Source: Antedon mediterranea
Lineage: Eukaryota; Echinodermata; Crinoidea; Comatulida; Antedonidae
Direction: 5' to 3'
DNA: 64,000 bases
Assembly (NCBI RefSeq): GCF_964355755.1
Contig: NC_092680.1
Coordinates: 1,369,001 to 1,433,000, forward strand
Below the pieces are notes generated by a model. The model saw only the letters and a program-made list of their open reading frames with translations, had not been told where the DNA came from and did no database searches. This document shows, piece after piece, positions 50,851-64,000 of the stretch (position 1 is the stretch's first letter; each line of letters starts with the position of its first letter). Position numbers and translations under genes: made by a program.

Positions 50851-53800
50851 AATGGTTACTATTGCATAATAAATATGCGCAGAGGCGAATAATGGGTTCT
50901 GCGCATGTCAATAGTGGTATAGTAACCAGTTTTATCGAAAAATAAAAAGGTCGAAAATTGGCCATTTATTTTAAAAAATCCCTGTACTATAGTACAGGAA
51001 AATTTTCGAAAAATGTCCGATTTTCGACCCTTTTATTTTTTGACATAAATGGTTACTATTGCATAATAAACATGCGCATAGTCGAATAATGGTTTCTGCG
51101 CATGTCAATTGTGCTATAGTAACCAGTTTTGACATAAATGGTTACTATAGCATAATAAACATGCGCAGAGGCGAATAATGGGTTCTGCGCATGTCAATAG
51201 TGGTATAGTAACCAGTTTTATCGAAAAATAAAAAGGTCGAAAATTTGCAATTTTTTGAAAAAATCCCTGTACTATAGTACAGGGAAATTTTTGAAAAATG
51301 TCCGATTTTCGACCCTTTAATGTTTTGATATAAACGGTTACTATTGCATAATAAACATGCGCAGAGTCGAATAATGGGTTCTGCGCATGTCAATTGTGCT
51401 ATAGTAACCAGTTTTGACATAAATGGTTACTATAGCATAATAAACATGCGCAGAGGCGAATAATGGGTTCTGCGTATGTCAATAGTGGTATAGTAACCAG
51501 TTTTATCGAAAAATAAAAAGGTCGAAAATTTGCAATTTTTTGAAAAAATCCCTGTACTATATATAGTACAGGGAAATTTTCGAAAAATTTCCGATTTTCG
51601 ACCCTTTAATTTTTTGATATAAACGGTTACTATTGCATAAAAAACATGCGCAGAGTCGAATAATGGGTTCTGCGCATGTCAATTGTGCTATAGTAACCAG
51701 TTTTGACATAAATGGTTACTATTGCATAATAAACATGCGCAAAGTCGAATAATGGGTTCTGCGCATGTCAATTATGCTATAGTAACCAGTTTTGACATAA
51801 ATGGTTACTATAGCATAATAAACATACGCAGAGGCGAATAATGGGTTCTATGTATGTCAATAGTGGTATAGTAACCAGTTTTATCGAAAAATAAAAAGGT
51901 CGAAAATGTGCAATTTTTTGAAAAAATCCCTGTACTATAGTACAGGGAAATTTTCGAAAAATGTCCGATTTTCGACCCTTTAAATTTTTGATATAAACGG
52001 TTACTATTGCATAATAAACATGCGCAGATTCGAATAATGGGTTCTGCGCATGTCAATTGTGCTATAGTAACCAGTTTTGACATAAATGGTTACTATAGCA
52101 TAATAAACATGCGCAGAGGCGAATAATGGGTTCTGCGTATGTCAATAGTGGTATAGTAACCAGTTTTATCGAAAAATAAAAAGGTCGAAAATTTGCAATT
52201 TTTTGAAAAAATCCCTGTACTATATATAGTACAGGGAAATTTTCGAAAAATGTCCGATTTTCGACCCTTTAATTTTTTGATATAAACGGTTACTATTGCA
52301 TAATAAACATGCGCAGAGTCGAATAATGGGTTCTGCGCATGTCAATTGTGCTATAGTAACCAGTTTTGACATAAATGGTTACTATAGCATAACAAACATG
52401 CGCAGAGGCGAATAATGGGTTCTGCGTATGTCAATAGTGGTATAGTAACCAGTTTTATCGAAAAATAAAAAGGTCGAAAATTTGCAATTTTTTGAAAAAA
52501 TCCCTGTACTATAGTACAGGGAAATTTTCGAAAAATGTCCGATTTTCGACCCTTTAATTTTTTGATATAAACGGTTACTATTGCATAATAAACATGCGCA
52601 GAGTCGAATAATGGGTTCTGCGCATGTCAATTGTGCTATAGTAACCAGTTTTGACATAAATGGTTACTATAGCATAATAAACATGCGCAGAGGCGAATAA
52701 TGGGTTCTGCGTATGTCAATAGTGGTATAGTAACCAGTTTTATCGAAAAATAAAAAGGTCGAAAATTTGCAATTTTTTGAAAAAATCCCTGTACTATAGT
52801 ACAGGGAAATTTTCGAAAAATATCCGATTTTCGACCCTTTAATTTTTTGATATAAACGGTTACTATTGCATAATAAACATGCGCAGAGTCGAATAATGGG
52901 TTCTGCGCATGTCAATTGTGCTATAGTAACCAGTTTTGACATAAATGGTTACTATAGCATAATAAACATGCGCAGAGGCGAATAATGGGTTCTGCGTATG
53001 TCAATAGTGGTATAGTAACCAGTTTTATCGAAAAATAAAAAGGTCGAAAATTTGCAATTTTTTGAAAAAATCCCTGTACTAAAGTACAGGGAAATTTTCG
53101 AAAAATGTCCGATTTTCGACCCTTTAATTTTTTGATATAAACGGTTACTATTGCATAATAAACATGCGCAGAGTCGAATAATGGGTTCTGCGCATGTCAA
53201 TTGTGCTATAGTAACCAGTTTTGACATAAATGGTTACTATAGCATAATAAACATGCGCAGAGGCGAATAATGGGTTCTGCGTATGTCAATAGTGGTATAG
53301 TAACCAGTTTTATCGAAAAATAAAAAGGTCGAAAATTTGCAATTTTTTGAAAAAATCCCTGTACTATATATAGTACAGGGAAATTTTCGAAAAATGTCCG
53401 ATTTTCGACCCTTTAATTTTTTGATATAAACGGTTACTATTGCATAATAAACATGCGCAGAGTCAAATAATGGGTTCTGCGCATGTCAATTGTGCTATAG
53501 TAACCAGTTTTGACATAAATGGTTACTATAGCATAATAAACATGCGCAGAGGCGAATAATGGGTTCTGCGTATGTCAATAGTGGTATAGTAACCAGTTTT
53601 ATCGAAAAATAAAAAGGTCGAAAATTTGCAATTTTTTGAAAAAATCCCTGTACTATAGTACAGGGAAATTTTCGAAATATGTCCGATTTTCGACCCTTTA
53701 ATTTTTTGATATAAACGGTTACTATTGCATAATAAACATGCGCAGAGTCGAATAATGGGTTCTGCGCATGTCAATTGTGCTATAGTAACCAGTTTTGACA

Positions 53801-54190
53801 TAAATGGTTACTATAGCATAATAAACATGCGCAGAGGCGAATAATGGGTTCTGCGTAATGTCAATAGTGGTATAGTAACCAGTTTTATCGAAAAATAAAA
53901 GGTCGAAAATTTGCAATTTTTTGAAAAAATCCCTGTACTATAGTACAGGGAAATTTTCGAAAAATGTCCGATTTTCGACCCTTTTATTTTTTTATATAAA
54001 TGGTTACTATTGCATAATAAACATGCGCAGAGTCGAATAATGGGTTCTGCGCATGTCAATTGTGCTATCATAACCATATTTGACATAAATGGTTACTATA
54101 GCATAATAAACATGCGCAGAGGCGAATAATGTGTTCTGCGCATGTCAATAGTGGTATAGTAACCAGTTTTATCGAAAAATAAAAAGGTCG
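50850..54190. repeat. 285-bp satellite-like array of palindromic units
   Basis: About 11-12 units, period exactly 285 in the middle (for example starts 52382, 52667, 52952). Each unit has a ~110-bp hairpin centred on CCCTGTACTATAGTACAGGG with arms GGTCGAAAATTTGCAATTTT and GATTTTCGACC, and two copies of a GGTTACTAT(A/T)GCATAATAAA ... ATAGTAACCAG palindrome. The repeated 91-residue minus-strand frames have no recognisable content. Confidence 0.92.
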
Positions 54191-54299
54191 AAAATTGGCA
54201 TATATTGTGTTATTATCATCTTATAGAACCATAGTAACTAGTAATGTCGAAAAATAAAGGGGTCGAAATTTGGCAATTTTTCAAAAATTTCCATATATG

Positions 54300-57200
54300 C
54301 AAAATATTGAATTTTTAAAATTAATTTATTATTCAATATTATTGCTATATGTGCACATATTATAGTGTTACCATTCCCCCTTAAATTGTTATACACTAAC
54401 GTCATGTGCACATACTGGGTTACATCGTATGGGGGTAATAGGACTAAGTTAAAATGATGTGATATTACAAAAAAAACAGTTTAACAGTTTAAATGTAGTT
54501 TATTTGACAATGAATTAACTAAAGCTATGTTAGATAAGTTGAGTACATGAATTGTCAATAAAAATAAACACTGATAGAAATACAATGATGTCATACAAAC
54601 TGAGATATTCATTATGCTGTATAGCATACAAGTCGCACATTATATGCAAATGCCTTAAACAAACAAAACCTACTCTTGAAATAAAAAGTTGTTGTTTTAT
54701 ACACAAACAACACTTGGTATAAAAGCCTGTGTCATATGCTATCTGGCTAAGCTTCAAATGCGATGAACACTAATAGTCCCATCTCCCAGAAGTTATAGCC
54801 ACAGTTGTCAGTTGTGTAGTATTTCTATAAATATCTCATATCATATTGTATATAACCAAAGATTTGTACATCTTAATGTATAAATTATGACTGGAATGCT
54901 ATATGTATCATATTCATATACTGTATTAAAATTATTTTTGTCTGTTTTTTTTTAACCGTTAATGTTGGTTACATTACAACGTAATAAGCATGCTTTTTAT
55001 AACTTAAAATATACATAGTAAGCACAACTTGTTGAGATGGGCACAATAAAACAGTAGCTGGTTCCTATTACTCAACAAGTGTGTTAGAGAGTAGGCACTT
55101 TCAATACAGAAAACATGTAACATTGAATGTTAGTTAAATTAACGTTGTCGTCGTCAACCCGTGTAATTGTGACTATCTTGAGTAAAATGCAAAACCATTG
55201 CATAAAGGGAAAAATACAGGAATGCATAGACTGAAAAAAAAAACTGTGACAAAAAACAAATATATATCATCATATCTTAAAAAAACATCCAATCAACAAA
55301 TGCTACAATACAATTCATCTTATTAACAATAATATAAGTAAACGTAATATTTACAATTTTTGGAATAAACAATCACCTTAATACAAAACTATCTACTTAA
55401 TAGTCTAGCATGATGTAGTATTTGTATAGTGTAAATATATCAATGAAATACAATTATTAGGTAAAATGAGGTGTTTTTTATGATTTGTCATTATAAACAT
55501 TTATTGCAATGCTATCATATAATATACTCTCTGATCTACACCGATATTGCACGTACGTTCGCTTAAGCAGCCTTATTTGGTACTTACCGCCTCCCTAGTT
55601 GCACTATATTTGGTGGTCGTTTTCCAATTGCACATCTACACAACACCCCATGAAAGATGCAGATATAATGCACATTTTCATTATATCTACTCATTGTACC
55701 CAGAGTGCAGGTACACAATAACATATTTTTGTAGGTAATGAATGAAAGTGTTGAATTCTTCAAGTATATTGTGATTTTTTCATGATGTCAAGGAATCTCT
55801 TATATTGGCCTTTATTTGACACAACATTATCTTTTTTCTTAATTGAGATTTGATTTGAAAACCTGTAAAAACACTCTGCTATACTGTAATAGAGAGCTTT
55901 CGATCCGCGAAAGTATGACGCGTTAATTCACTGTGCACATGCAGGAACGTGTTTCCTTGTTCCTTACCTTGACACAATTTTGATTGTTTCTAGGGCCAGG
56001 CGACGACCTACTTGGCCTAGATAAGGTCCTCACAAAATGAAAGCTGCCTAATATATCAATAACTTGCTATGTGGATTGTGTAGCAATTTGGTATTATTTA
56101 GATGCATAAAACAACCACAATATTTTAGCTTCCGATCAAATACATCCTGCACCCACTTTCAATTAAAATATTATTCATTATTTACTGATGATTAACTAAC
56201 TCATTATTTAATGATGAATTAACCTATAAATTACTATAATTATAATTTTATATATATATACTGTATTATTTATATACTTGAATATTAAACATAGCAGAAG
56301 GTCTTATGATGAAGCATTCACCTCTATTTGGAGTCTACTCGGACTCGAACCCATACCTTTTCACTTTTATTCTCTTCTGTGCATTATTATTTATATAATA
56401 TATAAGTATATACATATATCTATGTATATGAAGGGTTGCATTACTTCTTTATGGGCTGAATGCAGAGAATATTTTCCTGAGTTGAAAGATTTGGCTGTTC
56501 CATATTTAGTGAGATGGAACAGTAAATATGTCAACGAATAAAAATGTTTTCTCCATTCAACGAATAAAAACAACATATAACACACCTAAATGTCCTAAAG
56601 TAAAGTGTAATCTAAATTTTATTTATTAAAACCACAAAACGTGCGGATGCTTAAGGCTGGATCAAAACAGAAAGGTGTTGGTGCAGCTCAGATTTTGGGT
56701 TAGAAAAATAACAGACTGCATTTTGGTTTTTCCATGTTTTACTATTTATAACACAAATCTCAAAATGTTTCAAACAAACAGGCTGTTTTTAACACAAATT
56801 TACGATTTGATCATCATGATCCTGGATTTATATAGCGCCTAATGTTGTGAAACCTCTAATGGTTACATGTATGAAACCAAATAAACCAATCATATTGGAT
56901 ACATTCAGGTGTGTTATAAAATGCTACTACTAAATACCATGTATAGAATGCCAAAGACATACTAATGTGAAACCATAGCTTACAAAGTGATTGAACATGC
57001 AACTAAATACTTCCATTAAACCTTAAAATCTAAATGCACTGAAAATTAAGTCAGATATAGAAAATACAATTAGAAAATCGGTGCTCAAGGAGCAATGAAA
57101 ACTTTATTAATATGTTTTTAATAGTTGATAAAAGTATTTGGTAAATAATATTAAGCTGTTGATATACAAGTACATATTCAACAACCTGCTTGAATTCAAA

Positions 57201-57717
57201 GCAGTTATCCAACATTTACCATCTGGATCTACTTTATTCATTATTTCACTCGAAACAATTCCACGTATTTAGCCACATATCTACACTTCAAACAGCCAAT
57301 CATTGGCTATGAACAGCTGTATTGAGATATGTAACCAACAGGAGTCGGTTACATGAATTTGTTGCGGTTGGCCGTGTGTCCGCATACATTTTCCGACTAT
57401 TCTGTATACGTGCATGAAGTGCTTTCACGGTAACCACTTGTGTGTACTGGTTTTCTTCTATTAATATAATCACAATTGATCACATGATCAATAATCACAT
57501 GATCAATAATCACATGACATGTTGATCACATGATATTAATGGAACATGTTGGTCTTATGACATTGATTACATAATATATTGATCAAACACATTGACCACC
57601 TAGCACGTTGCTTTACATGACGCATTAATCACGTAACATGTTGATCACATGACACATTGATTACATAACATATTGATCCACGACATGATCATGTGATTAA
57701 TGAATGTTTTAGAAATG
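54300..57717. other. spacer / possible UNC13 3' UTR
   Basis: No gene recognised. The part next to 57717 is presumably UNC13 3' UTR. 57475-57690 has irregular tandem TGATCACATGA words. A frame at 56278-56541 (plus, ending AECREYFPELKDLAVPYLVR) is curious but unplaced. Confidence 0.4.
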
Positions 57718-60700
57718 TTAAGGCTCGCCACCAACAGATCTGCATTCTGACTTCAACCTGACAAACTCCCTTGCAACTTCGTCATTGGTGCGCTGCGAAA
57801 GTATTCGTAGTATGGTCCAGCCGGTGTCGTTCATGTACAGACTTTTACCTAAGACAGTCCAGCATGCACAGCTTCCGGGTTCAACAATGTCACGTAGTTG
57901 GAGTATGCCAATTCCTATCAGGTGATCTTCACGCGCAAAGCAGTAATCCTTTACACAAATGTTCAATTCATAAGCATCTGGCTCATCTTCATTCCCAAGA
58001 ATACTAGACAAATGAAAAGAAATGAATACAATCAATGTTGTGATTAGAAACAAGGCAATCTAACAACAGGATGCTGAGCTCTGGAGATCAAAGGGTTTAT
58101 CTGTGGCTGCAACACTATCAGTTCCACGCACCTTAACAGAAACACACGCGATGGAGAATATGTACATAGTACAGTACTGTTGGTATTTGTTGCAGCAAGA
58201 CATAAGATAAAAGGACTGTTACATGTTGATATCTTGGCAAGGCAAGTTCGACATCATGTTGTTATATTGCCTTGTCAGAACATTCTGTTGCTCCATGACT
58301 TATGACAACTGACAACTGAGCTGTACAATATTTTTTAACTGTTGGCTGTTTATACAGCTACAAATTTCCAGGCATAGCAATGTAAAACTTTATCTGGCCC
58401 AAGAATGATTTAAAATGTTCCAAAATAGTTTGGATAAAATACAGATTAAAATCCAGGCACTATTTGATCATACATATTTTAAAAAAAAGATGATACTTAC
58501 AAGTGGAAAGTTTCATTGTATTTTGGAGCCCAGTTGTTGCTCTTTGATTTTGTGGAATGCTTGCGTCTTTTATCACTGAGATGCGGCCCAATCATATTAA
58601 CTTCTACGAACGGTCGGAACATACTCGTTGTATGCCACTTCAAGTCATTTGCAGCAACAACTAAAATGGAATATCGAAAGATTTCCTTCTATAGTTATTA
58701 CAATATACTTTTATTATTATTATTATCATTATTTATTCAGGCAAAAGATGCTTTTTACAAAATATAACAAAATATAACACAGATTAAACCAAAATTAAAC
58801 AAACACGACACAAGGAGAGAATATAAAATCATAGTCACTAGCTGTCAAGAAAGCAAAAAAGCAGCCTAAGCCACTGTTACCAATTTATCGCCGATTTAGT
58901 ATTATATATTATTTTCTATTTTGGTGTATAGTAAAGATAAAAGTTCACAAATTTGTTGAGAATCATTATCGTACCTTTGACTGTTACTTTATGTTCTCCT
59001 GTACCTGGATGAGTGAATAAATCAACCTGAATAGATACCTCTCCTACATTATCAGATGTACTTGGTAAATCTGAAAAAGAAAAATAGTTGCAGTTAGCAT
59101 TTAATGAATAGTATTCAACACAGTTAAAGTTTGAGATAACCAAGTTAATGTTAAAGTTAAATGTTAAATGTTAACAGTTAAGTGTTAACAGTTTAACAGT
59201 TAAAAAACTGTTTGAGATGACCAGGTTATATGTTAACAGTTTAAGACAAGGAGTCGGTTCTCTTCTGGTCTGTCCATGGTTCCCAGACAATAACAGCAGT
59301 AAGTGCACTATGGTGCAGGAATGCTACTAAGATTGTATTTGTAATTTGTTACCACACAACATACTTTCCAAACCAGCATTCCATGTGAACATTGACAATT
59401 ATAATTTCAACTTGTGCAATATCGCATAAAATTTGTGATAAGATTTTTTACATACAAAAAAAGATAATTTTAATGATTAATAGTACATCATACAACTTGA
59501 AACAATGACATTTAAAATTAGTACACTTATCAAGCATACACTTAAATTTACTCTTTATACAAAAAAAATGACATTTTCTGTAAAACAAATAAGAATAGTG
59601 TTTGGTTAGTTAAAAGCTTACAGATCAAAGCTATACTTACTTTTTCAAAGAAATTTTTCCAGCAAAATGATGATATTAAGTGTGTTGATATTATTTCATT
59701 GTTGTGGACTACGAATACCGTAGTACGGAAACCAACCTTAGTATATTGGTTGATAAAATCAGACACATTTTTATTTCAACAGATGAATGGTTTACAAACC
59801 TTTTTCCATATCTACATATTTTTTTCTCAAACATATTTAGAAGGAATTCTATAAAGGAAAAGTCTGATACTATTATCATACTTACAGTTGCCTGGCATGG
59901 TAGATTTGCATCCAAAATAAATCAAAAAGCACAAACCTGTTTTTTGAATCACCAATGTTAACACACAGCCAACCGTTTTACTAAAGCCATATTGTAAGTT
60001 TGTAAAGTAGCTCAAGAACAATTTGACATATTCTTACTCAACTGATGTTAGATATATTAGTGAATTTGAATGTAAATGTTCAGTAGAGAAAACATTCAAA
60101 TTTATTGAATGTCGAGTTTTAGAACAAAACAAAGATTAAGTTTACATCTTTAAAAACGAAAAACTTCTCCAATAAAATACAAAGCAATAGACGTGCTCCA
60201 CAATTGCAATGCTGTTAAAGTCAAAGCAAAAAGTCAACACTTTACACAAAGAAAGTGAAAATATGTATTGAATTTGAAAACATTAACTCACAAACACCTT
60301 AAAAACAGTTTATTTAAGAATCACACAATTTTTGCTTTTACAACAAAAAAGTGAGTAGTTAAAACAACCAGATTATTCTATAGCCGACATGTTGTCTTAT
60401 GGTAACAAGATAAAGTTATGAAGTTCAGATTGCTACAGACAGTTATCAAAAACAGCTAAAAAAACCTAAAATCAACATCAAATTATCCACAACATAATAC
60501 TGATAATTATGTTACCTGGCGGAGCTGAACCTTGTATGTTTACTATAGTATGATAGAAAAATAATGTTTAAAATAATTATTTAAATTTATTAATATTTAC
60601 AGGCATAGAAGAAATTCTAAACCACCTGGTGATATACTGAGAGTTAATTTTGAAACGTTAGAAGTTTAATATTATTATAGCTACTAATTTGTATTGAGTG

Positions 60701-63313
60701 CTTCTTTAAACTATTTCTTCCCAAAAATCATTCAAAGAATCAAATAAAAAATCTAGTATGTATAATCAGAAAATTAAATTAAATTTTAATGCTACAATGT
60801 AATGTACATTTTGTCATGCACTGGGATATAGTTATTTATTATAAAAATCAAGTCTTTAGATTAAAATTATTATTAAATATTATAATATAGAACTATTTCT
60901 TGTAATAAATAATGCATTTTACCTGTTGGCTCAATCTTTTCTATTATTTCAAATGGTACTATTAAAAAATACAATACAAATAAAAAATAATTATTAAACC
61001 ATATAAAATAAATATCTTGTCTTTTACTATGTTTTTTTTTTAACTTTTCTTTAAATTCAATTATTATATTCAGAATATTGTCACAATTAAGTGTAGAAGG
61101 TGATATGCAAATAAATTAGTAAAGTTTATTTTGTAAATGTGAAGAAAAAAAATGTTTGAGATGAGCAGGTTAATGTTAACAGTTAAATGTTGAAAAGTTT
61201 AACAGTCAAAAAAACTGTACATATATCTTAAGTGTAGAAGGCTGTTTATGAAATATAATGTGTAGAATATCATATGTAAAGCTAGAAGAATAATGTTTGG
61301 CTTAAAGACTGCATTCAATGTATCACCATCATATACAAAAATGTTTTAGAACATTGCAGTGTGATCTATCACCATCATATACAAACATGTTTTAGAACAT
61401 TGCAGTGTGATCTTTCATGTTGTATGGAACATAAACAACAAATTAAAAATATAAACATTTGCTGTTTACCTTTTGGCCCTGTCGAATCGGGAAGTGCTAA
61501 ATCTATTTTTAATACAAAGAGTAATAATTAGATTACAAATTTAATGTTAAGATTATGTTATCAAGTTGTCAAAAAGCAACAAGAATTATTTTGCATAGCC
61601 TATGTAATATTGAAATGGTACAAAAAGACAGTCACTTTTTTTTCTAAACTATTTGATGACATTTTGGAAAATAGCAATAATTGTAATAAAAAACGGCACT
61701 TTAGCTTAATTATTGTTATAATTTTTCTATAATGTATTCATTGTTTTAATAAATTTTACAATTTGAAAGAGACACTATAGAGCTTGATACACAAAGTAAT
61801 AGGGGATATGCCCATGCACCTGGATCAAGCTGGTCACAAATGGTGTGTATTGATATAGTACTGTAGCTATAAGCAAAGCTGCTTGATCCTACAAACATTC
61901 AACGCACCTCAGACAATGTGCTCTGTTGCATTGCCATCTACTGTAGCCACATGCTTAAATCTATATACATTACATAATGTATTCATTGTTTAATAAAAGA
62001 ATTATAAATGTGCTGTAGCAGTATCAAAATGTACAAATATTTACATCTGCACATAATTTATATCTACAAAAATAAAGTTACACATTTGCTTTTCTTTTGT
62101 ACGTAATTTATTAACATTTTCTTAAAAGCATGAAGCAGTGTTACGGTACCTGTCGGTGGAGTCAAGTCAACTGTTTTTAAATTTTAAAAGAAAAACATTT
62201 TTATTGTCTACTCTTAATCAAGATTTAATTTGTAAAAGTTAATCATACTGTGACAAATTTAAAATTAAATGGTACATTAGAAAATATGGCATTTTAACTC
62301 ATAGTCTGGGAAAAAGTAAAAGAAACCTGTGAAACTGTATAATATTAAATATTTAGATTTTGTAACTTATTATTATGTATGGTAATTAAGTTGAAAATAA
62401 GATCTATATTAAGATTTTCACTAAGCTAAACTGAAAGACCCATCATAATTTTCTAAAGGCCACTAAATAGAAAATTGTTAAAATTTGAAACATAAAATAT
62501 TTTATGCTAATTATAACAAGGCATTTCATACCTGTTGGTTCAGGTTCAGCTGGTTTGGCTTCTATTTCACAATATAATAAAAGAAAAATATGTTACTAAT
62601 TAATTTAAACCCAAATAAATTATTGAATACTATACGTACTGTACTCTACAAAGTTTACATTTTTTTTCAAACAAAGACCTTTAAAGAACAAATGCTAGGG
62701 ACAAAAATGTATAGTTTTTTAGTAACTGTTATATACTATTGGAACATTAGCCTACTACTCCTTGTTAGCATGGAGTAATAATTAGATTACTCTATGTTGT
62801 TAGTTACAAAACCATTTACCTGGTTCTGCCTTTGCTTCACCCTCTTTCTCTTTTTTCTTTTTCCTCTTCTTTTTCTTTTTCTCATCTTTAGTTAGAATAA
62901 GTAATCGAAAATTAAAGTACAGGAAATAAAACTATACTGAAATCTTGCATACAGTTTTTTGTCACCCAATTTTTAACTTCTTTAGCTACATATTTTTAAT
63001 CTATTCAGTAGTTATTTCTAAACATCAAAAACAGAAGTTAAGATTGTTTATTAGTATTTATATTTCAGTATAATGTATTGTAGTGAAGGTTTTTGTTTGT
63101 GAATATTTTTGTTTTTATACATGGCCTTGCAGAAAAACTGCCAATTGAGTCAAGTTTTTGAGTTTAAATAAAGCATATTACTATCATTATACATTAGAAC
63201 CTTAGTTAAATTGTGTTGCTACAATTAAGTTTTCTGATGATTTAGTACAAATACATTTAAGTTTAACAATTTACCTGGTGGCGGAGGCTCTTCTTCTTCA
63301 ACTTTTTTCCGTT
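57718..63313 (-). CDS. unc13: UNC13/Munc13, 3' part with C-terminal C2 domain (5' end outside window)
   Basis: Presynaptic vesicle-priming protein. Minus-strand exons in transcript order: seven short ones 63275-63313, 62820-62885, 62532-62561, 62150-62170, 61470-61502, 60923-60940, 60516-60542, then 58975-59070, 58501-58660 and 57718-58003 with the stop. The last three encode the C-terminal C2 (C2C) domain: [64 protein letters not shown], then the family ending [20 protein letters not shown]. All junctions keep phase. The MUN domain and the rest of the gene must lie beyond 64000. The short exons encode a low-complexity linker before C2C. Introns are typical in length. Orthology to Munc13-1/2/3 as a group is secure; the splicing pattern of the short exons is predicted only. 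Confidence 0.92.
59150..59245. repeat. GTTAA-rich simple repeat in UNC13 intron
   Basis: Irregular GTTAAC/GTTAAATGTTAA repeats plus CTGTTTGAGATGACCAGGTT; a related piece lies at 61155-61220, within another UNC13 intron. Confidence 0.7.
60516..63313 (-). other. cassette of seven symmetric phase-1 microexons in UNC13
   Basis: Sizes 39, 66, 30, 21, 33, 18 and 27 nt, each a multiple of three, each bounded by AG and GT(A/T), each entering and leaving in phase 1. Peptides include [12 protein letters not shown], a Lys-rich [48 protein letters not shown] and NIQGSAPP; junction codons are always Glu, Asp or Val. Any subset can be skipped without frame change. Confidence 0.8.
61318..61412. repeat. 48-bp direct duplication in UNC13 intron
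   Basis: Two copies of ATCACCATCATATACAAA with TGTTTTAGAACATTGCAGTG. Confidence 0.8.
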
Positions 63314-64000
63314 CTATTCAAATGTGTAATGAAATATTACATAGTCATAATTAACATACCTAATTTGCATACAGTGATAAATGTTTGTCGGAATAAAAAC
63401 ATGAAAAGCGTGAGAAAGAACAACTGTAGAAACAGTTAAATAAGACAAAATACTGCATTAGCACTTGTAGAATAACTGGCACAAAACACACAGCTTGTTA
63501 TACCAACAAATGGAAAAGAGTTATTTACGTTATCCATATACTATAGACAACATCATGCACAATCTTACTTAAAAGATCAAGTGAAAACACTGATATTGCT
63601 GACAAGAATGCAGTCAGAGTTCTAGAGCAATAAAGACCAACATTCCATATCACAACTCTGATTGAGGCAAGAGACTAGTAGACTAGTTTGAGGCACACAA
63701 CAATCATATCAGATCATATCTCTAGGTAAAATTATCTTTATCTAGTTCTAATTCAACTTTCGTTGAGGAGGAGGAGCTGTCTTAGAGGTGTTGTTTCACA
63801 TGTTAGCTTCTCCATTCATTGGCGCTTTTGGAAATTATTTATTAGAGTGATGCTATTCAGCAATATTATTATTGCTTTGACAACAAAATTACACAGTTAC
63901 CCATGCTTAACATTAAACAAATGCAAGCAGAAGAATAAAAAAAAAATTTAGATTTAAATGTTATTGGAACGTACTACATTAATATATCGACCTTAAGAAT
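63314..64000. other. UNC13 intron, nothing further recognised
   Basis: Upstream of the first visible microexon on the minus strand. No exon with family similarity was found; a 30-nt AG/GT-bounded candidate near 63560-63590 lacks the linker composition and was not accepted. Confidence 0.4.

Noticed and set aside
50744-54086. Series of 91-residue minus-strand frames
   Set aside because: Same frame in each satellite unit, with no sign of protein-like content; explained by the repeat.
59641-59720. Minus-strand candidate UNC13 exon before a strong GTAAGTATAG donor
   Set aside because: Leaves in phase 0 whereas the next exon needs phase 1, and the residues do not resemble the linker.
63560-63595. 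30-nt minus-strand candidate microexon near the window end
   Set aside because: Phase fits, but the hydrophobic composition is unlike the cassette and the acceptor is weak.

Overview
This is an A+T-rich animal nuclear DNA window: short exons in long introns with GT/AG boundaries, metazoan-specific protein families, dense transposon debris and many minisatellites. The gene set (a large C2H2 zinc-finger cluster, LARGE, CTC1, UNC13), abundant AGGCCTAG-rich tracts and tRNA-derived SINEs fit a marine invertebrate, perhaps an echinoderm. The species assignment is inference only.

Layout. 1-18.8 kb holds a tandem cluster of five C2H2 zinc-finger units, all on +. They start at about 1 (5' end outside), 2415, 12200, 15541 and 17548. 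Four of the five have decayed 3' tails or are broken; only the last looks intact. The cluster is interrupted by a tRNA-type SINE/MITE (4.86-5.39 kb), a truncated LINE (5.94-7.29 kb, -), a 2.1-kb long-inverted-repeat transposon with a perfect 8-bp target duplication (8.23-10.37 kb) and a 626-bp TTAA-flanked element inside the leader of the fourth unit.

21.3-35.1 kb (+) is a complete 18-exon LARGE glycosyltransferase gene (about 725 aa, both DxD motifs present). Its exon 11 is followed by about 50 copies of a 66-bp repeat that duplicates the end of the exon together with its 5' splice site. 36.9-37.95 kb (-) is a two-exon leucine-rich-repeat protein. 38.7-49.35 kb (+) is a 21-exon gene of OB folds that I identify as CTC1, the large subunit of the CST telomere-replication complex; it is head-to-head with the LRR gene. 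Exon 16 of CTC1 and its stop-codon exon are also swallowed by tandem arrays copied from the exon end. 50.4-54.3 kb is a satellite-like array of 285-bp units, each carrying a large palindrome. 57.7-63.3 kb (-) is the 3' part of an UNC13/Munc13 gene: three exons make the C-terminal C2 domain, preceded by seven tiny, all phase-1, all 3n exons encoding a Pro/Glu/Lys/Val-rich linker.

The most unusual signals are (a) the repeated pattern of tandem arrays that copy an exon 3' end plus its splice donor or stop codon, in two adjacent genes, and (b) the PEVK-like microexon cassette in UNC13. The three housekeeping/neuronal genes have no obvious functional link; LARGE modifies alpha-dystroglycan in the Golgi, CTC1 acts at telomeres, UNC13 primes synaptic vesicles. 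Exon models were built by hand from splice consensus, phase continuity and remembered family sequence; no alignment was run.
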